A stretch of 64,000 nt of DNA from Paucisalibacillus algeriensis (GCF_000577245.1 NZ_CBYO010000014.1:248001-312000), one strand, 5' to 3'; positions 1-9,316 are shown, numbered from the stretch's first letter. A program made the numbers and translations. The notes: generated from the sequence alone by a model not told the origin.

Positions 1-947
1 TCGCGTAAATCGTTGTACTTGTTTGAATCTACCGGATAAAGTCCACAGTAAACCATAGGATTTAATCTTCTGTAGCCCGGTAATGGTTCAGAAGCTGGGT
101 TATTGGCAAAGGTAATGGTATCTCCTACGCGTGTATCTCCTACATTTTTAATCGATGCAGTTAAATATCCAACATCGCCAACATTCAATTCCTTGAGTGG
201 TAGCTGCTTTGGTGTAAATACTCCAACTTCATTGACTTCGAATTCTTTACCTGTGGCCATCATTTTAATTTTATCGCCAACCTTAACTGATCCTTCTTTA
301 ATACAAACGTAGGCTACTACGCCTCGATAAGAATCATATAAAGAATCAAAAATAAGTGCTTTTAATGGCTCTTCTGGATTTCCCATCGGAGGTGGTACAG
401 CTTCCGTAATCCTCTCCAAGATGTCTTCTATTCCAATGTTTGCTTTCGCTGAAGCAAGAATAACATCGTCTGGATCAATTCCAATCACATCTTGTAGTTC
501 CTTTTTAACACGCTCTGGATCTGCGCTTGGCAAGTCAATTTTATTAATAACAGGAATAATTTCAAGTTCATTATCTAACGCTAGATAGACGTTTGCCAGT
601 GTCTGTGCTTCGATCCCTTGTGCAGCATCGACAACTAAAATAGCTCCCTCACATGCTGCAAGGCTTCTTGAAACTTCATATGTAAAGTCAACATGTCCCG
701 GGGTGTCGATTAAATGAAAAGTAAAGTCCTCTCCACTCTTACTCTGATAGTGTAGTTGAACTGCATTTAATTTAATGGTAATTCCACGTTCTCTTTCTAA
801 ATCCATTGCATCAAGCAATTGTTCTTTCATTTCTCGTTTTGAAACCGTTCGTGTATTTTCCAATATACGATCTGCCAGTGTTGATTTTCCATGGTCAATA
901 TGGGCTATAATAGAAAAATTACGTACATTTTCTTGTTTTCTCGCCAT
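1..947 (-). CDS. lepA: Elongation factor 4 (LepA), N-terminal part, cut by window edge
   Basis: Ribosome-associated translational GTPase of the EF-G-like family that back-translocates or remodels stalled ribosomes in the cytoplasm. About 315 N-terminal residues are visible. The complete G domain is there: G1 AHIDHGKST near residue 15, the switch region around RERGIT, G3 DTPGH, G4 NKID and G5 SAK, followed by the start of the domain II beta barrel. The C-terminal part lies beyond position 1. The ATG at 947 is preceded by the good ribosome site AGGAGTG (958-964). Next upstream on the same strand, after a gap holding a repeat element, is yqxA, as in B. subtilis. Identification is secure; only the truncation by the window is unusual. 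Confidence 0.97.
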   Translation of the reverse strand, partial: MARKQENVRNFSIIAHIDHGKSTLADRILENTRTVSKREMKEQLLDAMDLERERGITIKLNAVQLHYQSKSGEDFTFHLIDTPGHVDFTYEVSRSLAACEGAILVVDAAQGIEAQTLANVYLALDNELEIIPVINKIDLPSADPERVKKELQDVIGIDPDDVILASAKANIGIEDILERITEAVPPPMGNPEEPLKALIFDSLYDSYRGVVAYVCIKEGSVKVGDKIKMMATGKEFEVNEVGVFTPKQLPLKELNVGDVGYLTASIKNVGDTRVGDTITFANNPASEPLPGYRRLNPMVYCGLYPVDSNKYNDLR

Positions 948-1122
948 ACTTGGTGTTCACTCCTATTGCCTTTACCAATGTTCAGTAAAAGTACAAATTT
1001 AATACATATTAAATTACGATATTTGCTAGGATGATTATAGCAATTGCGACCATTAGTTTCAAGAAAGAGTTGTTAGTAGAGGTATAATTATCATTTTTAG
1101 ACAGTTGGATTTTAATAAGTAA

Positions 1123-1399
1123 TTGATAGAAACTGCGCGGTAACTACTCAATTTTTAGAGGTAGTGCTAAGATACCGCTCCGGAAATACACGGAGACTAC
1201 TGTGGAAGGAAAGGCTTCGGTGAGACCCCGCAGTGTGTAAGCGCGAGGAGAATCACCACCATCCGCCAAGCGGTAAAGAAGACACTGCGAGGTTCTTTCG
1301 AGCAGATGTCGCACTTATGCTGGAATTAAAAGTGGAGTGTATTTCCTTAGCGGGTATGATGCTCTAACAAAAATCCTAGTACCGAGCAGTTTCTATCAA
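1123..1399. repeat. Long imperfect inverted-repeat element (interspersed repeat)
   Basis: The 570-base gap between lepA and yqxA holds no gene but contains a nested inverted repeat. The outer arms are 1123-1142 (TTGATAGAAACTGCGCGGTA) and 1380-1399, whose reverse complement matches at 19 of 20 positions. Inner arms at 1175-1191 (CCGCTCCGGAAATACAC) and 1337-1353 match at 15 of 17. The interior (GAGACCCCGCAGTG and so on) is clearly richer in G and C than its surroundings and resembles a repeat I recall as common in Bacillaceae genomes, usually with ends like CTCCGGAAATACAC. There is no open reading frame of note. It could be a non-autonomous mobile element or a structured RNA. Related short pieces occur elsewhere in this window. 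Confidence 0.7.
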
Positions 1400-1520
1400 A
1401 TGAACAACAATATTTAAACCAAAGTAGACAAAAAGAATAATCCGACCTGGAAATGAATCCTAAGAATTATAGTTCGAATTATTCTTTACCTTAGACACTT
1501 TTATTCCAGTCTCACTTGGC

Positions 1521-1856
1521 TTAATAGAACAATTGTGATATTTGATATAGAATTTGGACGATTAGATCGTAGAAGCCTTGGACGATTACTTCTAAAAATG
1601 ATGCTGTTTTTTGACTCAGGTGGTCTGTGCTAGAAGCAGATAGTTCCTCAGCTACTGATTGTTGATTTACATTTTCTGTTTCTTGTGTTTGTTGTTTTAC
1701 TGTCTGCTGTACCTCCGGTGTTGATTCTATTACTTCGGTTTTAGTTTTTGTATTGGCCGCCGGGAGAATAGATTTACCTTTGTGATCTATTCCAACTAGT
1801 GTTCCTACTAGAAAGCATACAACTAAAAGTAACAAGACAGATACAAACTTAGCCAT
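1521..1856 (-). CDS. yqxA: YqxA family protein (DUF3679), single-pass membrane protein
   Basis: A 111-residue protein of unknown function. Residues 4-22 form one hydrophobic segment (VSVLLLLVVCFLVGTLVG), which acts as a membrane anchor or uncleaved signal. A Thr/Glu/Gln/Ser-rich linker follows, and the C-terminal end is amphipathic and aromatic (FYDLIVQILYQISQLFY). Length and architecture match YqxA of B. subtilis, which lies at the same place between lepA and spoIIP. The ribosome site GGAGG lies just upstream of the ATG. The gene begins 14 bases after the spoIIP stop, so the two are probably cotranscribed. A sporulation link is inferred from context only. Confidence 0.8.
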   Translation of the reverse strand: MAKFVSVLLLLVVCFLVGTLVGIDHKGKSILPAANTKTKTEVIESTPEVQQTVKQQTQETENVNQQSVAEELSASSTDHLSQKTASFLEVIVQGFYDLIVQILYQISQLFY

Positions 1857-1870
1857 TTCTCGAACCTCCT

Positions 1871-3040
1871 TTATTCCACACTGACCTTTTCAGCATCCCA
1901 ATAATATTCACTAAAAATATCCGCTAAAGCTTCCGCTGATCGATATAATTCTTCAAGATTATTGTCAACCCCACCTATTTCCACTGTTAGTGCATTTTCA
2001 TGTAAATCTTGGTTGAAGACCCCATCTGTCCCCGGGCCTTTTTTAGGTGGTAAAACTCCTCGACTTAATCCAGGATATTTTTTCTGCATTATCTTATGGA
2101 GTTTACTAGCTATTTCAACATTTTTTTCATAGTTTTTATTTTCACCGCCGATAACAAAAGCTATCTTTGCATAAGATTGGCCATTAATTGTTTTTGTAGT
2201 AGCATCACCTCTTACTGAATCCCGGTGAATATCAAATACATAGCGGATATCTTTGTTACTAGCAAATACTTCTTGTACATTATTACGAATTGCATCATAG
2301 GATTGCCAATATTCCATTCCTTTTTGGTCTAATAGTTTCATTGTGTCAGTTTTGTCTAATTTATTACCAATCCCATGTTTATCTAACGCTTTGGAAAAAT
2401 GGTCACTTACCATGGTTATATTGACTTCATTATGTTGTGCCAGATTTGGATCCGTTTCTTCTGGCAAATGTGGTAAAAAGGATTCATAATTATGTGTGTT
2501 GTAGATATATACGACATCTTTTTCACCTGTAGATGGTGAATTACCTGGTTCTTCATTAGACTCATCATTATCTAGTCCTTCATCAACAATCGCTTCCCTA
2601 TCTTTTAAAACCTCTTCTAATGGTGGTGAGGATTCAACAGGAAGATTGGTATAATTCGTTCCTTCTCCTGCTATATATATTTCGCTATCATATATGGATA
2701 AGCCAGGAAGTTCACTCCCTAATAAACTTCTCGGATCATCCGGTTTTATACTTGTAGCAATCTGAAAAATGGTTGACGTTATCTTTGGTATTTCAGAATC
2801 TGGTGGAAGTCCTTCCAAAAACACTCGGTTTTCCATCCCTAATAGATATAAGAAAGTTGAGCTTTCGATCTCACTGGTCCAGTTCGTTAAAGTATTAGAA
2901 GAAAAACGAAGTGCAGGGGAAATAGTAGTAAATAATCCTATTAATACAAATAAAAGCAGTACACTCACAACATATAAAGCGCTTTTTTTTACAAGTAGAA
3001 AAGCTTTTTGTTTGTTTACATTATTAGTAAATCCTACCAT
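1871..3040 (-). CDS. spoIIP: Stage II sporulation protein P (peptidoglycan hydrolase of engulfment)
   Basis: Membrane-anchored amidase and endopeptidase that works with SpoIID and SpoIIM in septal thinning and engulfment of the forespore. The 389 residues start with a transmembrane segment at about 21-41, followed by an acidic linker (about 145-172) and the SpoIIP catalytic domain. Candidate zinc and catalytic residues are H183 (in NTHNYESF), H272 (in FDIHRDS) and E354 (in LTVEIGG). The length is close to the B. subtilis protein. The ribosome site GGAAGGTGG precedes the ATG. It lies between gpr and yqxA as in B. subtilis. Mother-cell or forespore sigma control is expected from the family; I did not find a clear sporulation promoter. 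Confidence 0.95.
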   Translation of the reverse strand: MVGFTNNVNKQKAFLLVKKSALYVVSVLLLFVLIGLFTTISPALRFSSNTLTNWTSEIESSTFLYLLGMENRVFLEGLPPDSEIPKITSTIFQIATSIKPDDPRSLLGSELPGLSIYDSEIYIAGEGTNYTNLPVESSPPLEEVLKDREAIVDEGLDNDESNEEPGNSPSTGEKDVVYIYNTHNYESFLPHLPEETDPNLAQHNEVNITMVSDHFSKALDKHGIGNKLDKTDTMKLLDQKGMEYWQSYDAIRNNVQEVFASNKDIRYVFDIHRDSVRGDATTKTINGQSYAKIAFVIGGENKNYEKNVEIASKLHKIMQKKYPGLSRGVLPPKKGPGTDGVFNQDLHENALTVEIGGVDNNLEELYRSAEALADIFSEYYWDAEKVSVE

Positions 3041-3147
3041 AATGTTCCACCTTCCTGTTTGTCTATAATATACTCTATGACGAATCTTAGGAAGGTAGAA
3101 CCGATACTCTCATTTTCCACAAAATTTAATAGATTAATTCAGCTTGC

Positions 3148-4245
3148 CTATCTTGAATAATTAGCAAAGTTATCAACATCCACTGCCTCATGGAGAGCTG
3201 CATTTATTCCATTAGCGATTACATGTGACATATCAATCATAAAACCGTCAACCTCTTTTGGAGTTACCATCATATTATAACCAGTTGGGGTAAGGACTTC
3301 TGCAATAAGCTTCCTTTTCTCCTCGTCTGATAGAGTCCCAACAATTCCCATAAACGTTTGTCTTTTTTCTGGGTCCGGTAAATCGTCTTCGGTAAACTTT
3401 TTCCCCCCAAAAGACATACTAGCTGGGGCTAGTGCCTTTGATGGACGATCTTTTTCTCTCCATTCTCTACCAAAATGCTTTAAGATATAGTCTATCGTAT
3501 CACTTGTAATCGTTACTGCATCTACAACTGTCGGAACTCCAATTGCAATTACTGGCACTCCAAGTGTTTCTTTACTTATTTCTTTTCTTTTATTTCCAAC
3601 ACCTGAGCCGGGATGTATTCCAGAATCCGAAAGCTGAATAGTCTCATTGACCCTCTCAATTGATCGTGAAGCTAACGCATCAATGGCAATAACAAAGTCT
3701 GGTTTAAATTTCTCTACGATACCAAAAATAATATTGCTTGTTTCTATTCCAGTCACCCCCATAACTCCAGGGGTCACAGCCCCAACTGGGCGATATCCTT
3801 CCGATACGGATTCATTCTCAAGTTTAAACAAATGACTTGTTACTAATACTTTCTCCACAGTCATTGGTCCTAGCGCATCAGGTGTAACATTCCAGTTCCC
3901 AAGCCCAACTATTAAAGCTGTACCATCTTTAGTGATATTATTTTTTTCTAATAAGTTCTCTAATTCTCTAGCAAGTATTTTGGCGGCATTTTCCTGTAGC
4001 TGTGTATCTTGTCTTTTTACGCCATCTGCATAAATGGTTACATATGATCCAGGTTTCTTACTTAGTAATTTTGCCCCCTCTTTATCAATATCAACATAGG
4101 ATACTTTTATACCGTCTTCTTCATGATCTTTTAATGTAACACCTGTTATCTTGTCTTCGTCAGGTGTTTCCTTTTCAACGTACATATCCTTTGCTTCAAT
4201 TGCTAGATCTGTTCGAACTTGCATTTTATTTACATCCAAATCCAA
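3148..4245 (-). CDS. gpr: Germination protease GPR (spore protease, peptidase family A25)
   Basis: Degrades small acid-soluble spore proteins at germination; made in the forespore as a zymogen that removes its own N-terminal propeptide. The sequence is full length for the family. It has the conserved core VRTDLAIEA near the N terminus, [16 protein letters not shown] and the DALASRS and [12 protein letters not shown] stretches typical of GPR. The longest reading frame starts with an ATG at 4257, but the ribosome site AAAGGATG overlaps that codon. A TTG at 4245 has normal spacing (9 bases) and gives MDLDVNKM, so it is preferred here (365 residues). rpsT is divergent upstream and spoIIP follows. 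Forespore (sigma F/G) control is known for the family; no convincing promoter was identified. Confidence 0.95.
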   Translation of the reverse strand: MDLDVNKMQVRTDLAIEAKDMYVEKETPDEDKITGVTLKDHEEDGIKVSYVDIDKEGAKLLSKKPGSYVTIYADGVKRQDTQLQENAAKILARELENLLEKNNITKDGTALIVGLGNWNVTPDALGPMTVEKVLVTSHLFKLENESVSEGYRPVGAVTPGVMGVTGIETSNIIFGIVEKFKPDFVIAIDALASRSIERVNETIQLSDSGIHPGSGVGNKRKEISKETLGVPVIAIGVPTVVDAVTITSDTIDYILKHFGREWREKDRPSKALAPASMSFGGKKFTEDDLPDPEKRQTFMGIVGTLSDEEKRKLIAEVLTPTGYNMMVTPKEVDGFMIDMSHVIANGINAALHEAVDVDNFANYSR

Positions 4246-4457
4246 ATTTAATCGCATCCTTTCAGGTAAAGTAAAAAATCTTTCTGTGCGGTTCTTTCCA
4301 CCCGATTTTTCTAACTACAATTTTCTACAAATAGTGAAGTAAGGAGTATACTGCCCAGCAATATGCGGATGAAAAGTATAACAATACACTATCTATAGCA
4401 TTAGCCTTCACACTTTTATTAAAATCATACAAATTATGGAACGATAAATAATAGTTA

Positions 4458-4486
4458 TTGAAAACAAGCTCTAACTTTGGTAAAAT
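4458..4486 (+). promoter_or_regulatory. Sigma-A promoter of rpsT
   Basis: TTGAAA (4458-4463) and TAAAAT (4481-4486) are separated by 17 bases, about 50 bases upstream of the rpsT start codon. This is near consensus for the vegetative sigma factor, as expected for a ribosomal protein gene. Confidence 0.8.
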
Positions 4487-4534
4487 GACTCTTGTTCAAT
4501 GTAATGAACGTTTTTGTTTTTAGGAGGTGAAATA

Positions 4535-4801
4535 ATGGCTAATATTAAATCCGCAATTAAACGTGTTGATGTAAACAATAAAAAGCGTGTTCAAAACCAA
4601 TCTGACAAATCAGAAATGCGTTCTCAAATTAAATTAGTTGAAAAATTTGTTGAAGCAAACGATGTTGACAATGCTAAAACTGCTTTAACTGCTACAATTA
4701 AAAAGATTGATAAAGCAGTACAAAAAGGTCTTATCCATAAAAATGCAGGAAACCGTCAAAAAGCTCGTCTAACTAAAAAAGTTAACGGACTAGGTGCCTA
4801 A
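4535..4801 (+). CDS. rpsT: Small ribosomal subunit protein bS20
   Basis: Primary 16S rRNA-binding protein of the 30S subunit. It has 88 residues, very rich in Lys and Arg, with the S20 helical pattern (start [11 protein letters not shown], end [16 protein letters not shown]). A TTG at 4514 in the same frame would add seven residues, but the AGGAGGTGA site at 4522-4530 places the start at the ATG at 4535. It stands alone on the plus strand between the divergent gpr and the convergent holA, with its own promoter and a strong terminator. This is the same arrangement as in B. subtilis. Confidence 0.97.
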   Translation: MANIKSAIKRVDVNNKKRVQNQSDKSEMRSQIKLVEKFVEANDVDNAKTALTATIKKIDKAVQKGLIHKNAGNRQKARLTKKVNGLGA

Positions 4802-4807
4802 CACAAA

Positions 4808-4841
4808 AAAAAACGATCCGGGATTGGATCGTTTTTTTTTG
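4808..4841 (+). terminator. Rho-independent terminator after rpsT
   Basis: Stem AAACGATCC / GGATCGTTT with a six-base loop is followed by a long T run. An A run on the other side could also serve transcription coming from holA on the minus strand, so it may be bidirectional. Confidence 0.9.
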
Positions 4842-4860
4842 GGTTTTCTTTTGGCCATGA

Positions 4861-4878
4861 CCGTGGCACGAATACACT
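4861..4878. repeat. Short copy of the interspersed repeat core
   Basis: CCGTGGCACGAATACACT lies between the rpsT terminator and the end of holA. It matches 31541-31558 at 16 of 18 positions and resembles the arm at 38825-38840 and the end of the 1123-1399 element. It looks like a decayed fragment of the same repeat family. Confidence 0.45.
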
Positions 4879-4929
4879 CCGTTTTCTATATATTCTGCTG
4901 CTTAGTACTAATATCTTGAATACGACTAC

Positions 4930-5943
4930 TTACTGTTTTATGAGATTATACAATAACAATTCAAATGCTAGTTCTTTGTCCATTTTCCCCTGTTTCATAA
5001 TGGCGTCTGTTTCTGCTAGGTGATCCATGAACTGTTTTAGCTGTTGCGTTGTAAATTTTGCTTCGCGATTTAAGGCGATTTTTATTACATATGGATGTGC
5101 AGCTAGTTGTTTTTGCATTTGACCAGAACTGTATCCCTTTTGTTTCAATAATTTCACTCGAAGTATCGTTCTGAATTGGAAGGCTAATAAACCGATTAAA
5201 GCTATTGGCTCTTCTTTCATTTTTTCTAGATCTTTATATATGGAAATAGCTTTGGCCAGATTTCCTTCGATAACAGCATCAACTAACCTTATTCCTGAAC
5301 TACTAATTGTATGCGAAACCATTTCTTCAGCAACTTGCTTGGTTACAGTGCCACCTTCACCAATATATAGTGCAATCTTTTCCAGTTCCCTCTCCATGAT
5401 ATTTAAATCAGTTGAGAGTTCATTTTCAAAAATCTCGTACGCATTCTCAGCTATTTCAATATTTAATTGCTTAGCTAAATTCATTATCCAATTTTTCAGT
5501 TCATATTCCTTTACTGGATTACATTCCGCAACTAGGCCCTTTTTCTTTAAGACTTTACTAATTTTTTTACGTTCATCTATTTTTTCATATGGCGCGATTA
5601 AAACTAGAATAGAATAGTCTACTGGCATTTCGAGGTATTGTTCTAATACTTCCAATTGATGTTCGAATGAGAGCTTATCCGGTTTAGCCTTTAAGAAGGT
5701 GGCATTAGTGCCAAATATTAATTTACGATCACCAAAAAAAGGATATGTTTCCACATCCGCAACCACTTCTTGAATCGATGTTTCTGTTAAATCATATGTA
5801 GAAAGGTTTTCTTCGTCAGATAACACATTTTTAACCAATAAATCCTTTATTTTCTGGATAAAATAGTTTTCAGTACCATATAATAAAATGACCTCTGGTA
5901 TATTTTGCTTCTTAATCTGCTTTATTGTTTCCGCATAATTCAT
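4930..5943 (-). CDS. holA: DNA polymerase III subunit delta
   Basis: Delta subunit of the clamp loader; it opens the sliding clamp during its loading on DNA. The 337 residues have the family layout: an N-terminal degenerate AAA domain (IPEVILLYGTENYF near the start), LIAPYEK in the middle, a lid domain and a C-terminal helical collar (LKQFMDHLAETDAIMKQG) with the ending ELLLYNLIKQ. A GTG at 5952 is in frame, but the GGAG site at 5952-5955 overlaps it and is correctly placed (8 bases) for the ATG at 5943. It is the YqeN counterpart, between comEC/yqzM and rpsT as in B. subtilis. Upstream lie two perfect hairpins in its probable leader. Confidence 0.93.
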   Translation of the reverse strand: MNYAETIKQIKKQNIPEVILLYGTENYFIQKIKDLLVKNVLSDEENLSTYDLTETSIQEVVADVETYPFFGDRKLIFGTNATFLKAKPDKLSFEHQLEVLEQYLEMPVDYSILVLIAPYEKIDERKKISKVLKKKGLVAECNPVKEYELKNWIMNLAKQLNIEIAENAYEIFENELSTDLNIMERELEKIALYIGEGGTVTKQVAEEMVSHTISSSGIRLVDAVIEGNLAKAISIYKDLEKMKEEPIALIGLLAFQFRTILRVKLLKQKGYSSGQMQKQLAAHPYVIKIALNREAKFTTQQLKQFMDHLAETDAIMKQGKMDKELAFELLLYNLIKQ

Positions 5944-6011
5944 GCCATTCACTCCAACTTGTTATATACTTATGGTAATTGGTATACCAGTGAATAGCAA
6001 GAAAAACCTGA

Positions 6012-6093
6012 GAGGGAAATTTAGGGGTAATAAATTTCCCTCCCTATCTATATAAACGTTTAACATAAGGCCCTAGGAACGTTATGTTAAACG
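6012..6093. repeat. Two consecutive perfect hairpins between holA and yqzM
   Basis: The first hairpin pairs GAGGGAAATTTA (6012-6023) with its exact complement at 6031-6042. The second pairs CGTTTAACATAA (6057-6068) with 6082-6093, loop of 13 bases. Read on the minus strand they lie in the holA leader, and the first is followed by TCAGGTTTTT, so it could act as an attenuator. Read on the plus strand they precede yqzM. They could also be a repeat unit or protein-binding palindromes. The rest of this roughly 300-base gap shows no gene. Confidence 0.6.
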
Positions 6094-6253
6094 ATGTTTT
6101 CCCTACATTTATAGCATGACCCTTCTATCCAAAAGTATAGTTGTTAGTTCTTTCTAATTTTGGTTATTAAAATTAAATATGAACTTTTTGTATCATTGGT
6201 GGATTTTTTTATGTAATTAATTTATACTAAAGGTTGATATAGGAGGGTTAGCT

Positions 6254-6388
6254 ATGAATGAATTTGAAAAGGATCCACAATCCAAAAATAATGATGTTGT
6301 TGATTCCATTAAGGGGTTCGCATTTTCTTTAGTTTTCTTTCTACTAATTTTTGCTATTGGCGTAACCATTAGTGTAGTTGGCTCTTAA
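6254..6388 (+). CDS. yqzM: Small membrane protein YqzM
   Basis: A 44-residue protein beginning MNEFEKDPQSKNND and followed by one transmembrane segment (about residues 22-42). It resembles YqzM of B. subtilis in length, in the opening residues MNEFEK and in the ending GS, and it has the same location and orientation between comEC and holA. AGGAGGG at 6241-6247 gives an ideal ribosome site. A possible -10 TATACT at 6223-6228 has no clear -35. Function is unknown. It converges on comEC and shares a terminator with it. Confidence 0.85.
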   Translation: MNEFEKDPQSKNNDVVDSIKGFAFSLVFFLLIFAIGVTISVVGS

Positions 6389-6406
6389 AGGTACATATTT
6401 GAAGTG

Positions 6407-6448
6407 AACAAAAGAGACTAGGTATTTTCCTGTCTCTTTTGTTTTTTT
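6407..6448. terminator. Bidirectional terminator between yqzM and comEC
   Basis: AACAAAAGAGAC (6407-6418) pairs with GTCTCTTTTGTT (6432-6443), followed by more T residues. A-rich and T-rich flanks let it serve both the plus-strand yqzM and the minus-strand comE operon. Confidence 0.88.
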
Positions 6449-6469
6449 GTACATTTCTCAATATATAAC

Positions 6470-8743
6470 CTATGGCTTGAATGGATAAAAGGTTCCGCCC
6501 TTTTCGGTATATCGATAAATAATTGCACCATTTTGATCTGTTCTCATAGTAGTTACATGTTCTTGGTTCAATATATCAATTACCTCGCTAGATGGATGGC
6601 CATAACGATTTTGTCGTCCAACTGAGATTAACGCAAACTTTGGATTGAGTTGGGAAATAAATTCACGATTTGATGACGTATCACTTCCATGGTGAGCGAC
6701 TTTTAGTACATCTACTGCTAAGTTTGGGTACTTGTGTAGAATCTCTTGTTCATTATTAACATGAATATCACCGGTAAATAACCACGATAAATTTCCAAGG
6801 TTTATTTGAAGCACTAATGAATTTTCATTACTGTTCTTTTTATCTACCCACGGGGAGAGAACCATAAACCTATTTCCTTTAATATCAAGGCTTTGTCCTG
6901 CCTCTACTTGTAAAATTCCAGGTCCATTCGGCTCTAAACTCTCGAATAAATGATCATACACGAAAAATTTACTGGTTATAATCTTCTCAACTTTAAACTC
7001 TTCTAATAAGTATGTAATACTGCCAACGTGATCGATATCCTCATGACTGATAAACACCACGTCAATCTTATTAATTCCTTGATATTGCAAAAATGGTTTT
7101 ATTATTCTGCTATAATTTGAATCTGAAGGCTCAAAATCATCGAAGGAAAAATTAGCACCTGTATCCACTAACACAACTCCTTTTCTATACGGAAACTCAA
7201 TAACAATTGCGTCACCTTGACCAATATCAAGCATTGTTACGGTTCCGTATGGAGATAAAAAAGGACGAATAACTAATGAAAATAATAATCCGGTTAATAT
7301 AACACCATAGCCAAAAGCTCTTCGACTTTTATTACGTTTAACGCTAGCCATCATTAAGATTAATAAAATATAGTAGACCATGATTAGTATGGTTGGAAAT
7401 TTACCTGTAATCCATGGATAAAAAGCATACTGATCAATGAATTCTAATGGTACTAAGAAAATAGCTTCATGGATGGTAGAAAAAAGCTTGTCTACAAGAC
7501 CACGAACTAATGGAATAAGAGAAATAAAAATTAGTGTGAACATCAGCGGAATAACGAAGAAGGAGAAATACGGTACGACAAAGACATTAAGGATAATGGA
7601 TAGGGGATTAAAATGAAAGAAGTAAATAATTTGTAATGGAATAATCATCATTTGAGAGATAAAACTTAGTTTAATCATTTGAAAAAATAAAGAGTTTCCT
7701 TCTGAAATCCATCTTCTAGATAAAATAATACCAAACGTTACAATAAAAGATAATTGAAAACCAACATGATATATAATGTACTTATCCAAAACAATTAGGA
7801 GAAAAAAGGTAACACTAATTACATCTGTCAAGGAGAGCTTTATCCTGAGCCTTTGAATAACAATTACTAGTAACACCATTAAACTAGCTCTTAAAACAGA
7901 TGGTTCACCACCAGCAAGAATCGCATAAATTGGTAAAAATATAATTAACACATATTGAGCTTTTTCCTTTGTAAGTAAATTTAATTTGACTGTTATCATA
8001 AATAACAGGCCGACTACTAATCCAATATGTAAGCCTGAAATAGCTAATAAATGAGATAATCCCCACCTTTGAAATAGTTCCGTCGTGTTTTCACTTATTA
8101 GGCTATCATCACCTAATACAAGCGCATTAATCCATGCACTCGTTTTTTCTGAGTAGGTAATTGAAACATATTCTTTAATACTTTTTCTTAGTGAATAAAG
8201 CAAGCTCCAGTTTGTTTTCCCATGACAACTAATATCGTCCATTGACTTGATTTCCATTTCATAATGAATTCCACTAGTAGCAAGATACTTTTGATAATTA
8301 AATTGCCCTGGATTTGTACTTTCTTCTGGTGTTCCCACCTCTCCTTCTAGTTGACAATCCGCACCTAATTGTAATGATGAATAATTTGGATGTTTTGCAT
8401 CAGGACTGAAAAAGAGTACTTTAATAGTATTTTTTGTATCGCTTTCCTGAAAATCAAATTGAAGAACGGTTTCCGAGGTGTTAATAGGACTCACTATTTC
8501 ACCTTTTAAAGTCATCTTCTCTTGAGTGTTAGTAGATGTGTTTAGTTCGATTTGAGGAATATAAATGAAGAAAAAAAGAAAGGTGGCTAGGGAAATGATA
8601 ATTGGAATTTTCCCTAACCTCTTCGAAATATATAAATAAACTAACCATACAAGAAGTACAATGAAAAATAATATCGAATCAAATACTCTTGTAAAGAAGC
8701 TACATAGACCTGCCAGTGCTGGTATATACCAATAGCCTTTCAT
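6470..8743 (-). CDS. comEC: ComEC/Rec2 DNA uptake channel
   Basis: Polytopic membrane protein that passes single-stranded transforming DNA through the cell membrane. The 757 residues comprise an N-terminal hydrophobic pair, an extracellular OB-like DUF4131 region, and the Competence domain with many membrane segments and the signature LLAISGLHIGLVVG. The C-terminal metallo-beta-lactamase domain has SHEDIDHVG, FTGDI and AHHGSDTSS, with all metal-ligand motifs visible, so the domain may be an active nuclease. It is full length. It follows comEB by 9 bases with a weak ribosome site (AAGGTAGAG), suggesting translational coupling. It is the last gene of comEA-comEB-comEC. Confidence 0.96.
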   Translation of the reverse strand: MKGYWYIPALAGLCSFFTRVFDSILFFIVLLVWLVYLYISKRLGKIPIIISLATFLFFFIYIPQIELNTSTNTQEKMTLKGEIVSPINTSETVLQFDFQESDTKNTIKVLFFSPDAKHPNYSSLQLGADCQLEGEVGTPEESTNPGQFNYQKYLATSGIHYEMEIKSMDDISCHGKTNWSLLYSLRKSIKEYVSITYSEKTSAWINALVLGDDSLISENTTELFQRWGLSHLLAISGLHIGLVVGLLFMITVKLNLLTKEKAQYVLIIFLPIYAILAGGEPSVLRASLMVLLVIVIQRLRIKLSLTDVISVTFFLLIVLDKYIIYHVGFQLSFIVTFGIILSRRWISEGNSLFFQMIKLSFISQMMIIPLQIIYFFHFNPLSIILNVFVVPYFSFFVIPLMFTLIFISLIPLVRGLVDKLFSTIHEAIFLVPLEFIDQYAFYPWITGKFPTILIMVYYILLILMMASVKRNKSRRAFGYGVILTGLLFSLVIRPFLSPYGTVTMLDIGQGDAIVIEFPYRKGVVLVDTGANFSFDDFEPSDSNYSRIIKPFLQYQGINKIDVVFISHEDIDHVGSITYLLEEFKVEKIITSKFFVYDHLFESLEPNGPGILQVEAGQSLDIKGNRFMVLSPWVDKKNSNENSLVLQINLGNLSWLFTGDIHVNNEQEILHKYPNLAVDVLKVAHHGSDTSSNREFISQLNPKFALISVGRQNRYGHPSSEVIDILNQEHVTTMRTDQNGAIIYRYTEKGGTFYPFKP

Positions 8744-8752
8744 TGTTTATCT

Positions 8753-9316
8753 CTACCTTGATAAATTAAATAAATCTTGTGCTTTTTCTTTTAATGCCAT
8801 GATTTCTTCTGACTCCTGTGCATCCATTGTTTTAAGGAGTTCTTGTACAACAGAGGCTTTTTCTTTAAAAGATAAATCCAGTGCTAAGTAATCTAACTCA
8901 ACCTTTTCCGTTTTTACTCCAGCCTCTTCAAAAAGTTGAATCGCATATGGATGATTTTTGTAATCCTCTGCATAATAGACTGTTTTAATTCCACTCTGTA
9001 TTAGTTGTTTCGTACATTGTAAACAAGGAAAATGTGTAACGTAGACTTCTGCATTCTCCGTTGGTACTCCAAACTTAGCACATTGTAGGAGAGCATTTGC
9101 TTCTGCGTGAACCGTACGAACACAGTGTCCATCAATTACATAACAACCATCGTCTATGCAGTGTACACTTCCAGAAACACTTCCATTGTAACCTCCTGCG
9201 ATGATTCGTTTATCACGAACAATTGTCGCTCCAACCATAAGTCTAGTACATGTACTACGTAAAGCTAGTAATTGGCTTTGTGCCATAAAATATTGGTTCC
9301 ATGAAATTCTTTCCAT
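8753..9316 (-). CDS. comEB: ComE operon protein 2, dCMP deaminase family
   Basis: Zinc-dependent deaminase that probably converts dCMP to dUMP. It is cotranscribed with DNA uptake genes, although in B. subtilis ComEB is not needed for transformation itself. The 187 residues have the two zinc motifs: VHAEAN (His ligand with catalytic Glu) and PCLQC (two Cys ligands). The early part also shows CTRLMVGA and the CIDDGCYVIDGHC stretch typical of dCMP deaminases. A C-terminal helical extension (KEKASVVQELLKTMDAQESEE) goes beyond the minimal deaminase fold. It lies between comEA and comEC in the usual order. Confidence 0.93.
   Translation of the reverse strand: MERISWNQYFMAQSQLLALRSTCTRLMVGATIVRDKRIIAGGYNGSVSGSVHCIDDGCYVIDGHCVRTVHAEANALLQCAKFGVPTENAEVYVTHFPCLQCTKQLIQSGIKTVYYAEDYKNHPYAIQLFEEAGVKTEKVELDYLALDLSFKEKASVVQELLKTMDAQESEEIMALKEKAQDLFNLSR

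Noticed and set aside
5240-5617. 125-codon plus-strand frame
   Set aside because: Antisense shadow of holA with no ribosome site and no family resemblance.
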